This document shows positions 21,408 to 31,505 of a stretch of DNA of 59,959 nt, piece after piece. The DNA is from Desulfuromonadales bacterium (GTDB taxonomy: Bacteria > Desulfobacterota > Desulfuromonadia > Desulfuromonadales > BM103): the NCBI GenBank assembly GCA_030145195.1, contig JAQYVY010000020.1:1-59959 (forward strand). The letters run 5' to 3'. A program made the position numbers and the translations under genes. The stretch's first letter is position 1. Each line of letters begins with the position of its first letter. The notes beneath the pieces are model-generated. The model searched no databases. It worked only from the letters and a program-made list of their open reading frames with translations, and was not told where the DNA came from.

Positions 21408-22331
21408 TTACGGTCTGATGCTGGCAGTCAGTAACAAAACTGTTTGCTGCCTTGAATTATTACCTATAACGCGATAGCTGGTAAGTCCCATCCCAACTTC
21501 AACAAACCAGCTTTCAATCTCTTCACGATTGAACCCAAGCCACTGATCGGCTAATTGATCCCGGGTCCAGTCGTGATCATGTCGAGTCAGATCCGCTAAA
21601 ACCAAAAGTCCGTCAGCCTTCAGTATACGTTTGATTTCATGAAACACCATGGCTGGATGCTCCGCATGATGAAGCACCTGATTAAGCACAACGGTCTGTA
21701 CCGTTTCAGCAGCCAGAGGCAAGTGGTTCATTTCAGCCAGACGGACTTCCACGCTCTCGGAAAGGCCATGTTGTGCCACGGTTTCTCTGGCAAGCGCAAC
21801 CATTGAAGGGGAATAATCGATACCGACAACGCGATCAGCTCGTTTTGCCAATTCAGAGAGCAAGGCCCCGGAACCGACCCCGACTTCAACAATCAGCCCA
21901 CCTTCTGGAACCAACGATAAAAGCTCGACTTTATAATCAGGCAGCGCCAGCAGATCAACATGGATATGGTCCCAATCTCTGGCATGTTGATCAAAAAAGT
22001 GTTGGCTGCGCTGACGCCTTTCCGCCATAACCTGTGAAACGCCAGCGACATCATGCTCGTACTCGGGAAGATGGTTCAGCTGTAAATCAATAAAAGGCCA
22101 GAGATCATCGAAGAAGTTATCAGACGATGCCAGTCGGTAGTAGTGCCAGGTGCCCTGCTTTTCGACTTGCAGGAGTCCACCCTCACTGAGTAACTTCAAA
22201 TGCCGGGAGATCCGCGATTGCCCCATCACGAGAATCTGCATCAAATCCTGCACGGTAAAATCGCCCTGCCGCAAAATACGCAACAGACGAAGTCGGGTGC
22301 TGTCAGCCAGAATTTTAAAGAGATTCAGCAT
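21408..22331 (-). CDS. ArsR-type HTH regulator fused to SAM-dependent methyltransferase domain
   Basis: The 307-aa protein has an N-terminal winged HTH of the ArsR/SmtB fold (residues 1-75: ILADSTRLRLLRILRQGDFTVQDL, then MGQSRISRHLKLLSEGGLL). It lacks the Cys residues of metal-sensing members. The C-terminal class I methyltransferase fold has motif I VEVGVGSG (149-156), VVGIDYSPSMV and a Methyltransf_11-like tail. The same architecture is described for SahR, a regulator of SAH/methionine metabolism in Proteobacteria. With ahcY directly downstream, an SAH- or SAM-sensing regulator is more likely than a catalytic methyltransferase. That role is inference. Confidence 0.8.
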   Translation of the reverse strand: MLNLFKILADSTRLRLLRILRQGDFTVQDLMQILVMGQSRISRHLKLLSEGGLLQVEKQGTWHYYRLASSDNFFDDLWPFIDLQLNHLPEYEHDVAGVSQVMAERRQRSQHFFDQHARDWDHIHVDLLALPDYKVELLSLVPEGGLIVEVGVGSGALLSELAKRADRVVGIDYSPSMVALARETVAQHGLSESVEVRLAEMNHLPLAAETVQTVVLNQVLHHAEHPAMVFHEIKRILKADGLLVLADLTRHDHDWTRDQLADQWLGFNREEIESWFVEVGMGLTSYRVIGNNSRQQTVLLLTASIRP

Positions 22332-22356
22332 AGATCAATCTATCCATTTTTCATAA

Positions 22357-22372
22357 ATCAAGATTTATTGAT
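22357..22372. promoter_or_regulatory. Inverted repeat near the start of the ArsR-methyltransferase gene
   Basis: ATCAA-N6-TTGAT, 25 bp before the ATG, followed by a second small palindrome TAGAT-CA-ATCTA at 22331-22342 overlapping the start. It is a plausible autoregulatory operator, but the assignment is only by position. Confidence 0.35.
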
Positions 22373-22449
22373 ATAACAAAGCCGCGCGGAGGGCAAGAAG
22401 TTTTTACCATCAAGTCTGGTGACGCCAACCTGCGGCAACGACAAAGTAC

Positions 22450-22485
22450 AGATGCCCCCCTGCAAGTTATCTCAGGAGGGCATCT
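22450..22485. other. Strong hairpin without T-run
   Basis: AGATGCCCCCCTG pairs with CAGGAGGGCATCT (12 of 13 bp) around a 10-nt loop. No T-tract follows on either strand. It lies in the 500-bp non-coding stretch 22332-22831, which also holds the small-RNA candidate. Confidence 0.5.
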
Positions 22486-22589
22486 CAGATTGTTGACAAA
22501 CTTCACACTGAATCGATATGGGGGGATTCCTACAGGTTCGATTGTGTCACTGTTTTTTAAGTCGTTTTAGAGCAACAGGGCCTCAGAAC

Positions 22590-22755
22590 AAAAAAGAGCC
22601 CCACAGTTCGGAGGTAGTGAACTGTGGGGTAATATTTTCTTTTTCTTTGGAGGTATGAAGAAGCTTTAGGACCCGCTGCCACGGCAGGTCTTTAACTTAT
22701 CTCTGGGCCGTCGCCACAACGCCCCTTTGATGGTTCTTAAGATAAGTGATTCGTT
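22590..22755 (-). ncRNA. Candidate orphan structured small RNA, about 165 nt
   Basis: On the minus strand a near-consensus promoter (TTGAAA-16-TATAAT) is followed by four consecutive stems and a textbook terminator. Stem 1: AGATAAGT/ACTTATCT (22740-22747 with 22695-22702). It encloses stem 2, GGGCGTTG/CGACGGCCC (22705-22724). Stem 3: GACC-TGCC/GGCA-GGTC (22670-22690). The terminator is CCCCACAGTTC/GAACTGTGGGG followed by CTCTTTTTT. There is no start codon with a ribosome site and no gene directly downstream, so a trans-acting RNA is more likely than a riboswitch. It is not recognisable as 6S, tmRNA, SRP, RNase P or GEMM. Identity unknown. Confidence 0.5.
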
Positions 22756-22761
22756 AAAGTA

Positions 22762-22789
22762 ATTATACGTGAAGATTCGCAAATTTCAA
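22762..22789 (-). promoter_or_regulatory. Promoter of the small-RNA candidate
   Basis: Minus strand TTGAAA (22789-22784), 16-nt spacer, TATAAT (22767-22762). It points away from the Sel1-repeat gene, whose stop codon is only 40 bp upstream. Confidence 0.6.
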
Positions 22790-22831
22790 ATCGCGACCGC
22801 GCGAATCCTGACTGTGCAGATGCACATTAAC

Positions 22832-23593
22832 TCATTTCTCGATGCCAGACCATAACTCGGCAGCCAGCTCTCTTCCGTCGGCAATTTGAGCCGGGGTCAT
22901 CATCTCGGTCAATTCTGCCAGGTGGGCTTTGGCGATAGCGTTGTTCTGCTGAGCGGCGAGGCTGAGCCAGGCGTAGGCTTCTATGAGGTCTCCAGGGGAA
23001 CGCCGTCCGGCATAGAGTTGAAACCCCAGATTGCTCTCGGCAAGAACATATCCCTGCGAAGCGGACAAACGATACCAGCGCTTCGCTTCATCGATGTCCT
23101 GTTCGACCCCCCGGCCCATTTCGTAACTTCTGCCAAGAGAATTCTGGGCCTCGGCCAAACCTTCAAGAGCGGCCCGACGAAACAACTTTACCGCTTCTGA
23201 GGCATTAACTTCACCCCCCTCCCCCGATTCGTACAACAGGCCGAGGTTGTATTGGGCCAACAAATCCCCACGCTCAGCAGCCTGACTGTACCAATAGGCG
23301 GCTTTAGGACCGTTCCGCTCGACCCCGGTTCCGGTCGCAAACATCTGGCCGAGATTGTATTGCGCCCCGGCATGGCCACGCTCAGCAGCTCGCAACCACC
23401 AACGCATAGCTTCAGGATAGCTCTGGGCAACACCTTCGCCGATTGCATAGCGGACGCCAAGCTCGTTCTGCGCAGACGGACTCAGGGCCGTCTCGGCGTC
23501 AGCTGGCTTGAGAGAAAGGTCCTCACTTGCCTGGGAAAGCGCAGCCAGCGTCAAAGACAAACAAAGGAACATCATCAAATAAAGTCGACTCAT
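22832..23593 (-). CDS. Sel1-like repeat protein, exported
   Basis: The 253-aa protein begins with a signal peptide (MSRLYLMMFLCLSLTLAALSQA, cleavage near residue 22), so it is probably periplasmic. Residues about 38-235 form five or six Sel1/TPR-like repeats of 36 aa with the A-x2-W-x2-[RK]-A-A-x2-G consensus: AMRWWLRAAERGHAGAQYNLG, AAYWYSQAAERGDLLAQYNLG, AVKLFRRAALEGLAEAQNSLG and AKRWYRLSASQGYVLAESNLG. Such solenoids mediate protein-protein contacts, often with cell-envelope or signalling partners. Nothing nearby identifies the partner. It lies between katG and the small-RNA candidate. Confidence 0.85.
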   Translation of the reverse strand: MSRLYLMMFLCLSLTLAALSQASEDLSLKPADAETALSPSAQNELGVRYAIGEGVAQSYPEAMRWWLRAAERGHAGAQYNLGQMFATGTGVERNGPKAAYWYSQAAERGDLLAQYNLGLLYESGEGGEVNASEAVKLFRRAALEGLAEAQNSLGRSYEMGRGVEQDIDEAKRWYRLSASQGYVLAESNLGFQLYAGRRSPGDLIEAYAWLSLAAQQNNAIAKAHLAELTEMMTPAQIADGRELAAELWSGIEK

Positions 23594-23636
23594 AGCGAAC
23601 GGATCTTAAATTGGGAAAAGGTTATGTTGTTTGGGG

Positions 23637-23678
23637 CCAAGTCTTGAATGGTGCGACGAAGCACCATTCAAGACTTGG
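23637..23678. other. Perfect 18-bp palindromic hairpin
   Basis: CCAAGTCTTGAATGGTGC and its exact reverse complement surround a 6-nt loop (GACGAA). It lies between the Sel1-repeat gene start and the katG 3' end. No T-run follows. It may terminate katG transcription with Rho, or be a protein-binding or mobile-element relic. Confidence 0.7.
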
Positions 23679-23762
23679 TAGAGGAATGTAACATTAAGAC
23701 AGGTACGATGTCATCCGACTCTCAAATACGCCCCAGAAAGCCCGCTGACGTTGCTGCTGCAC

Positions 23763-26009
<2,247 letters not shown>

Positions 26010-26124
26010 TCAGGCAAATTTTGCCGGACATGAAGTTAAGTTTTACCCACAATTGGAGGTGTAACGATTGTTGAAATGAAGAGGACGTTTTTCCTTGAGA
26101 GCAAAATACCGGTTGAATTCGGTA

Positions 26125-27648
26125 TCAATGACTAGAACAGGGTCCTTTCACAAACCCAATCCGCACCGATTCTTCCATGCCGGCAAGTTCACTCTCAGTC
26201 AAAAAAGCAAAAAAAGACTCACTTTTATTGGCAGAAAGACGGCCGTTGTTCTGAAGACAAAGTTGAATAAAAAGGTCAATCAGACGGTCTGGCATGTCAA
26301 CGATTTCCTGAATCAGCGCTCTAGTCATATCATAACTGGACAGAAAATCGAGTTCCTCTACAAGTTCCTGCGCGATGGTAAGCTGTACAAAATCATAAAG
26401 GGCTTCAGCCTGGGCCGTCATGTCGATGTTCCGATACCAGCGGCTGGTTTCACCTGCGACAGTCATCCGACCGAGTTCGTCAAGGTCATACTCGATCAAT
26501 TGCATCAGAGGGTTTGAGAATGCCTCCAGGGATTGATCATAAAGCGCAGGATTCTTCAGCATAGCGGCAGAGACCGGAAACATGAGACCTTGCGGAATAG
26601 CACCGCGCAGGGAAAGGATATTGTGGATGAGAAAACGATGGATACGACCGTTGCCATCATCAAAAGGATGCAGAAAAACAAACCCCCAGGAGATGGCCGC
26701 AGCATGGACCACAGGCGGGATACCACCTTCTTTCATCATCCGGTGTGAAGCGAGCAAGCCGTCCATGAGTTCGGAGAGGTCTTCGGGTTTCGGGCAGACA
26801 TAATGAACGAGCTGTTTTTGATATGAAATCGTCTGCCCGACGTAATTCTGGCTGCTTCGGTAATCGGTATCGCGAAAACGTGGATCGACGATGCGGTTCT
26901 GTACATCGATCAGCAGAGGCTTCTCGCAAAAATCCCGGTGTTCTGCCATCTCCAGCAAACCGATAAATTTTTCAGTACGGGAAGCGCTCGGTTTTATCTG
27001 CTCGATCTCAAAGGATGACTTTGTTTCCTTGCTGTACAGGTAACTCAAAGCCCTTCTGAGCAGTTCCGGTGAATAGGCGGTGATGACCTGCTCGCATTGC
27101 TGATGCAGATCTATCCCCTCCATGACGGCCAGCTTTTCTGTGCGCCGAATGATGGGACAAAAAGATCGTCCGCCGAGCAGATTGTCGACTACCCGTTGAC
27201 GTTGCACCCACCGACCGGGCGCTGTGGTGTAGTAGCGGTCCGCTTCCAGCAGGTCAACATAATTCCCCCTGGTCAGATCCGGCAGCGGCAACTCTTTTCC
27301 GGTCAGGAACTCAAAGAGAAACCAAATTTTGCGGGTATACTTTCCGGTGGGTTTCGAGAAGATCCACTCCGTAAGCTCCGTTTCGGGGATCACTTCGAAA
27401 AGTGCCGAAAGAATCCCCAGATTCACCCCGTCGTACTTCAAGGCAAATTCCAGGTGATTCCCCGTCCCGTCTCCCGGCCAATAAGACAGCGGATAGACCG
27501 ATTCAACACGACCACCCTGAATCGTTGACCGTAGCGTTCCGGTCTGACAGACCGAGGCTCTGTGCCAGTTCGGCAAAAGGTTTAATCGGTAGCGATCACA
27601 CAGGAACGTATAGCCAGCCAACCGATTTTGTGCAGCTTCCTCAGCCAT
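26125..27648 (-). CDS. Fic domain protein (predicted AMPylator), 507 aa
   Basis: Fic enzymes transfer AMP or related groups from nucleotides to protein hydroxyls. The canonical motif HPFDDGNGRIHR is intact, inside VHAAAISWGFVFLHPFDDGNGR (about residues 335-360). Upstream, TKSSFEIEQ resembles the inhibitory S-x3-E helix of class II Fic proteins, though the following residue is Q rather than G/N. The first about 200 residues are unrecognised and the C-terminal about 100 look helical. The gene stands alone between katG and the polyene cluster; no antitoxin-like neighbour. The AT-rich region upstream (27649-27930) carries no gene and has three GATTAC repeats. The target is unknown. Confidence 0.85.
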   Translation of the reverse strand: MAEEAAQNRLAGYTFLCDRYRLNLLPNWHRASVCQTGTLRSTIQGGRVESVYPLSYWPGDGTGNHLEFALKYDGVNLGILSALFEVIPETELTEWIFSKPTGKYTRKIWFLFEFLTGKELPLPDLTRGNYVDLLEADRYYTTAPGRWVQRQRVVDNLLGGRSFCPIIRRTEKLAVMEGIDLHQQCEQVITAYSPELLRRALSYLYSKETKSSFEIEQIKPSASRTEKFIGLLEMAEHRDFCEKPLLIDVQNRIVDPRFRDTDYRSSQNYVGQTISYQKQLVHYVCPKPEDLSELMDGLLASHRMMKEGGIPPVVHAAAISWGFVFLHPFDDGNGRIHRFLIHNILSLRGAIPQGLMFPVSAAMLKNPALYDQSLEAFSNPLMQLIEYDLDELGRMTVAGETSRWYRNIDMTAQAEALYDFVQLTIAQELVEELDFLSSYDMTRALIQEIVDMPDRLIDLFIQLCLQNNGRLSANKSESFFAFLTESELAGMEESVRIGFVKGPCSSH

Positions 27649-27930
27649 ATCATCCCTTAAAAAAACGATTACGGGCCTTTAAATATTCTTACCTGCAAAG
27701 TACTTTTTAAAAATATAGTTAATATTTACATAAATTTCAATAAAATGATTACAGAGTGACTTCATTAGATGTCGTTCGGCCAGATGCTCAAAAAATGTTT
27801 ACAATTTCAAAAATGTTGTTACCAGTGGCCTATTGCAGCAATTTTCGATTACAATCAGGCAACGGACAAACTCGCCCCCACAACCAACTTCGGCACGGGA
27901 CAGGCTCAGAAGAGTTGGTTTTTGTCCTAC

Positions 27931-29151
27931 TTAACGGCGGAAAATCAGAGAGGTATTAATTCCTCCAAACGCAAAATTATTGCTCATCAAATATTCAATA
28001 TCGAGATTACGCCCCTCCCCGTTGAGATAATCAAGGTCACCACATGCGGGGTCAATATTCTTTAAATTCAAGGTCGGGGCAAACCACCCTTCGTGCATCA
28101 TTTTGATTCCAAGCCAAGACTCAATGGCACCACACGCGCCAAGGGTGTGTCCAAAATAGCTCTTTAAGGAGCTAATTGGCATTGCCGAGCCAAAGACGTT
28201 GCTCGTAGCGTTTGACTCAACAATATCTCCAAATCCTGTAGCTGTACCGTGAGCACTGACGTAACCGATCGCATCAGGTGCCAGATCAGCACAATCAAGT
28301 GACATTTCGATACATTTCTGGATGGTTCCCAGATTCGGTTGAGTAATGTGTGTCGCATCACAATTGGTGGCAAAACCAACGATTTCTGCGTAAATGTGAG
28401 CACCTCTGGCAACCGCATGCTCTCTTTCTTCAAGAACCAGGGTTGCCGCCCCCTCCCCAATCACGAGACCATCTCTGTCGACGTCAAACGGACTCGGAGT
28501 GGTCTTGGGCTCTTCATTTTTAAGACTGGTTGCAAACAGGGTGTCAAAGACTGCCACCTCGGTAGGGCAAAGTTCTTCCGCCCCGCCAGCAACCATGATG
28601 GTCTGGTAACCATTGCGGATCGCTTCAAAGGCATAGCCAATCGCCTGGCTTCCCGAGGTACAGGCGCTAGACGTTGGCACCAGTCTGCCTCGCAAACCGA
28701 AAAAAAGTGCGACATTCACGGCAGCGGTGTGACTCATCATCTGCATGTACGTATTCGCATTGATAGCGCGAGTAGAATTTTCTTTCAGCATGACACCGAA
28801 ACTTCGCAGCGTATCTGGACTGCCAGTAGATGAGCCATAGGCCACGCCCACCTCTCCTGAGGTAAGAATGTCAGCTCCAAGCAGTCCGGCCTTTTGTAAT
28901 GCCTCTTCGGTGGCGACAGTTGCCATCTTGGCAACGCGTCCCATACTGCGAGTTTGCCTTCTTGTGTAATGCGCAGGGACAGAAAAATCAGGCGCTGGGG
29001 CAGCGAGAAGAGAGTTCAGACCTTCATAAATGGTCCATTCGTCAACTTTCACCACAGCATTTTCCAGTTGCTTCAATCGGGAAAGAATCGTAGTCCATTC
29101 CTGACCAAAAGCAGTCACTCCACCCATCCCGGTCACAACGACGCGCTTCAT
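27931..29151 (-). CDS. apeR: Beta-ketoacyl-ACP synthase of aryl-polyene cluster (ApeR-like)
   Basis: FabF-type condensing enzyme of 406 aa. The Cys-His-His triad is visible: SSACTSGSQAIGYAF, SAHGTATGFGD and YFGHTLGACGAIES. It starts MKRVVVTGMGGVTAFGQEW. It is the last gene of the cluster, and its ATG overlaps the TAA of the reductase gene by 1 bp. In characterised APE systems ApeO and ApeR type ketosynthases extend the polyene chain with ApeC as partner. The exact division of labour here is inferred from order and similarity. Confidence 0.88.
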   Translation of the reverse strand: MKRVVVTGMGGVTAFGQEWTTILSRLKQLENAVVKVDEWTIYEGLNSLLAAPAPDFSVPAHYTRRQTRSMGRVAKMATVATEEALQKAGLLGADILTSGEVGVAYGSSTGSPDTLRSFGVMLKENSTRAINANTYMQMMSHTAAVNVALFFGLRGRLVPTSSACTSGSQAIGYAFEAIRNGYQTIMVAGGAEELCPTEVAVFDTLFATSLKNEEPKTTPSPFDVDRDGLVIGEGAATLVLEEREHAVARGAHIYAEIVGFATNCDATHITQPNLGTIQKCIEMSLDCADLAPDAIGYVSAHGTATGFGDIVESNATSNVFGSAMPISSLKSYFGHTLGACGAIESWLGIKMMHEGWFAPTLNLKNIDPACGDLDYLNGEGRNLDIEYLMSNNFAFGGINTSLIFRR

Positions 29152-29876
29152 TAAATCATCCCTCCATTGATCGAGATAGCCTGTCTGGTGACATACGCTG
29201 CAGCATCTGAACAGAGGTAAGCGACCAGGCCAGCGACTTCTTCAGGCGTTCCCAAGCGTTGCGTTGGAATAATTTTCAGGGCTTCTTGACGAATTTCTTC
29301 AGTAACCATCCCGGTATCAATCAAACCTGGCGCAACACAGTTAACCGTTATCTTTCTTTTTGCAAGCTCTACGGCTAAAGCCTTTGAAGCCCCGATCAAA
29401 CCTGCCTTTGTCGCACTATAGTTGACCTGGCCACGATTGCCCATCAGCCCGGAGACAGAAGACATGACAACGATACGTCCGCCCTTTCGCATCTGCACCA
29501 TCGGCATCACACAAGGCTGGATAACATTATAAAAGCTGTCGAGGTTTGTATGAATGACCTCGTCCCACTCTTCTTCCGGCATGGCCGGGAAAGCGTTGTC
29601 GCGGGTAATTCCAGCACAGCTTACGATGCCGTAAAAAGCGCCATTCTCCTCAATGAAGCCTTCCAGGGCACTTCGGCACTGCGCACGATCTTTTACATCA
29701 AACTGCATCAGGCGACAGACGCCATTGCTTGCACTAATCTGCTGCAAAGTTTCTTCAGCACCAGGACGGTCACTATTGTAATGGGCAACCACATGGAATC
29801 CTTCTGTAGCCAGCTTGACTGCGACGGCCCGTCCAATGCCCTTACTGGCACCTGTAACAAGAACTTGTCGACTCAT
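29151..29876 (-). CDS. apeQ: 3-oxoacyl-ACP reductase (FabG/ApeQ-like)
   Basis: Short-chain dehydrogenase reducing the beta-keto group after each condensation. The 241-aa protein has the cofactor motif TGASKGIGRAVAVKL, the catalytic Ser in VMSSVSGLMGNRG, YSATK for Tyr/Lys, and the C-terminal DAAAYVTRQAISINGGMI of FabG. It overlaps both neighbours by 1 bp, showing strict translational coupling between dehydratase, reductase and ketosynthase. Confidence 0.92.
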   Translation of the reverse strand: MSRQVLVTGASKGIGRAVAVKLATEGFHVVAHYNSDRPGAEETLQQISASNGVCRLMQFDVKDRAQCRSALEGFIEENGAFYGIVSCAGITRDNAFPAMPEEEWDEVIHTNLDSFYNVIQPCVMPMVQMRKGGRIVVMSSVSGLMGNRGQVNYSATKAGLIGASKALAVELAKRKITVNCVAPGLIDTGMVTEEIRQEALKIIPTQRLGTPEEVAGLVAYLCSDAAAYVTRQAISINGGMI

Positions 29877-30334
29877 CAGAAATCTCTCTCCAAAATTTGC
29901 TGTAACTCTTCTTTGCCAGGCAGGTAGGTGTTCACCTGCGCGTTTGCGACGATTTTATCGTCGAGGTGGATTGCACACTGAAACACGCCCATATTTCCAT
30001 CCAGAAGAACTTTTTCTGCAGTAACAATTAATCTCGATCCGGCAGGAAAGACCCCCACCTGAGATTCATACTTCCTGCTCCCCAGTAACAAACCGATATT
30101 GACGTCATGACCTGCATTTTCTGCGTGTCGCGCGCCCCATACTCCAATCGTCTGCGCCATGAGCTCAATACCAACCCAACCCGGCAGATCGCCGTTATCA
30201 TCAACAAAAGGGAGTTCCCTGGCAACATAGGCCTCACAACAGGAACCATTTTCATCAACAGAGACTACTGACGACAGCAGCAGCATCGGTGGTTCATGAG
30301 GAAGGAGGTTTTCCAGGCGCAGTTGTTCAGTCAT
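29876..30334 (-). CDS. apeP: 3-hydroxyacyl-ACP dehydratase, ApeP-like hotdog protein
   Basis: Dehydrates the 3-hydroxyacyl-ACP to the conjugated ene during polyene growth. The 152-aa hotdog-fold protein has MTEQLRLENLLPHEPPMLLLSSV, then VGIELMAQTIGVWGARHA and LLLGSRKYESQVGVFPAG, like APE dehydratases. I place the start at ATG 30334-30332 with GGAAG 7 nt before it. It overlaps apeO by 8 bp. The alternative start 45 bp upstream adds a Cys-rich stretch unlike the family. In known systems ApeP works with ApeI as a dehydratase pair. Confidence 0.88.
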   Translation of the reverse strand: MTEQLRLENLLPHEPPMLLLSSVVSVDENGSCCEAYVARELPFVDDNGDLPGWVGIELMAQTIGVWGARHAENAGHDVNIGLLLGSRKYESQVGVFPAGSRLIVTAEKVLLDGNMGVFQCAIHLDDKIVANAQVNTYLPGKEELQQILERDF

Positions 30335-31505
30335 CAGTTCTTCCAAAGAGCAAAGACACATTATTGCCGCCAAAAGCAAAGGAGTTGGACATACAGACGG
30401 GTGAACTCAAAACATCTTCCCTGCCAGCAATTCTTATCTTGCCAAGGTCAGGATCGTTCACACTATCCCACAAATGAGGTGGTGTTTTCATCTCATTCGG
30501 TTGCGTTAAAACCAGCCAGCAGAGCGCGGCTTCAATCGCACCGGCAGCGCCAAGGGTATGCCCCGTTAATGGTTTCGTGGAACTGCATGGAACCGAAGAG
30601 CCAAGAACCTTTGCGATCGCCTTTGACTCCATGCTGTCATTCAATCGGGTCGCGGTGCCATGAAGGTTCACGTAGCCAATGCGACTCGCTGTTATTTTTG
30701 CTCTTTCTATCGCCATACGCATAGCCGCTACGGCCCCCGTCCCTTCGGGATCAGGCGCGGAGACATGATAGGCGTCCGACGATTCACCGACACCAAGCAG
30801 AGCGACCTGAGCACGTTCCCTGCTAAGCAGGAAGATTGCAGCGCCCTCACCGATGTTAATACCATCACGATTCAGGCTCAAAGGATTACACACGCCAGTG
30901 GCGATCGACTCCAGCCCGTCAAAGCCGTTGAGGGTCAGACGACACAAGGTATCCACTCCGCCAACGATAACAGCATCACAGAGCCCTGCGTCGATTAAAT
31001 GTGTCGCGCTGACAAAAGCTCTGGCACTCGATGAACATGCGGTAGAGAGCGTATAAGCCGGACCTTTCAATGCGAGGTAATTCGCTAGAAGCTCGGAGAG
31101 CGAGCCGATCTCCTGTTGCAGATAGTGATATTCCTCAGGCAGAACTTTCTCTGTTCGGTACAGATCAAGAGCGGCCTCTCCCGCAGAAATACCAGAGGTG
31201 CTTGTGCCCAGCACAATACCGACACGCTCGGAGCCATATCGCTTGATGGCAGCATCAACCGGCCCTCTGATCTGCTCCAAAACGGCAAAGAGCAGCCGAT
31301 TGTTGCGACAATCGTATGGCGCAAAAGTCGCAGGCAATTTTGGCAGTAGATCCGTCACCTCGCCAACAACCGTGCGGCGACCGCTGGTCAGCAATGCCTC
31401 GGTCTCTCGCATCCCCGGACTGACGCCTTGCAGGAGGTTGTCACAGACCGTCTCTGGGTTGCTGCCAAGAGCACAGCTGATACCGACAGCATTAAGGTAA
31501 ATCAT
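30327..31505 (-). CDS. apeO: Beta-ketoacyl-ACP synthase of aryl-polyene cluster (ApeO-like)
   Basis: Second complete ketosynthase, 392 aa, with STACSSSARAFVSAT, NLHGTATRLNDSME and TGHTLGAAGAIEA (Cys-His-His). It starts MIYLNAVGISCALGSNPETV. The overlap with apeM is 14 bp. APE clusters need more than one ketosynthase; ApeO in Xenorhabdus forms a heterodimer with ApeC, the partner lacking the active-site Cys. A similar pairing with the gene at 40970-41689 is expected here. Confidence 0.9.
   Translation of the reverse strand: MIYLNAVGISCALGSNPETVCDNLLQGVSPGMRETEALLTSGRRTVVGEVTDLLPKLPATFAPYDCRNNRLLFAVLEQIRGPVDAAIKRYGSERVGIVLGTSTSGISAGEAALDLYRTEKVLPEEYHYLQQEIGSLSELLANYLALKGPAYTLSTACSSSARAFVSATHLIDAGLCDAVIVGGVDTLCRLTLNGFDGLESIATGVCNPLSLNRDGINIGEGAAIFLLSRERAQVALLGVGESSDAYHVSAPDPEGTGAVAAMRMAIERAKITASRIGYVNLHGTATRLNDSMESKAIAKVLGSSVPCSSTKPLTGHTLGAAGAIEAALCWLVLTQPNEMKTPPHLWDSVNDPDLGKIRIAGREDVLSSPVCMSNSFAFGGNNVSLLFGRTDD

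Noticed and set aside
22561-22740. CsrB-like RNA on the plus strand (GGA motifs in hairpin loops)
   Set aside because: Only two or three GGA motifs, and the better promoter and T-run belong to the minus strand.
27649-27930. GATTAC repeats and TTCAAAAATGTT repeats upstream of the first Fic gene as an operator
   Set aside because: Short motifs in a very AT-rich stretch with irregular spacing; chance is a sufficient explanation.
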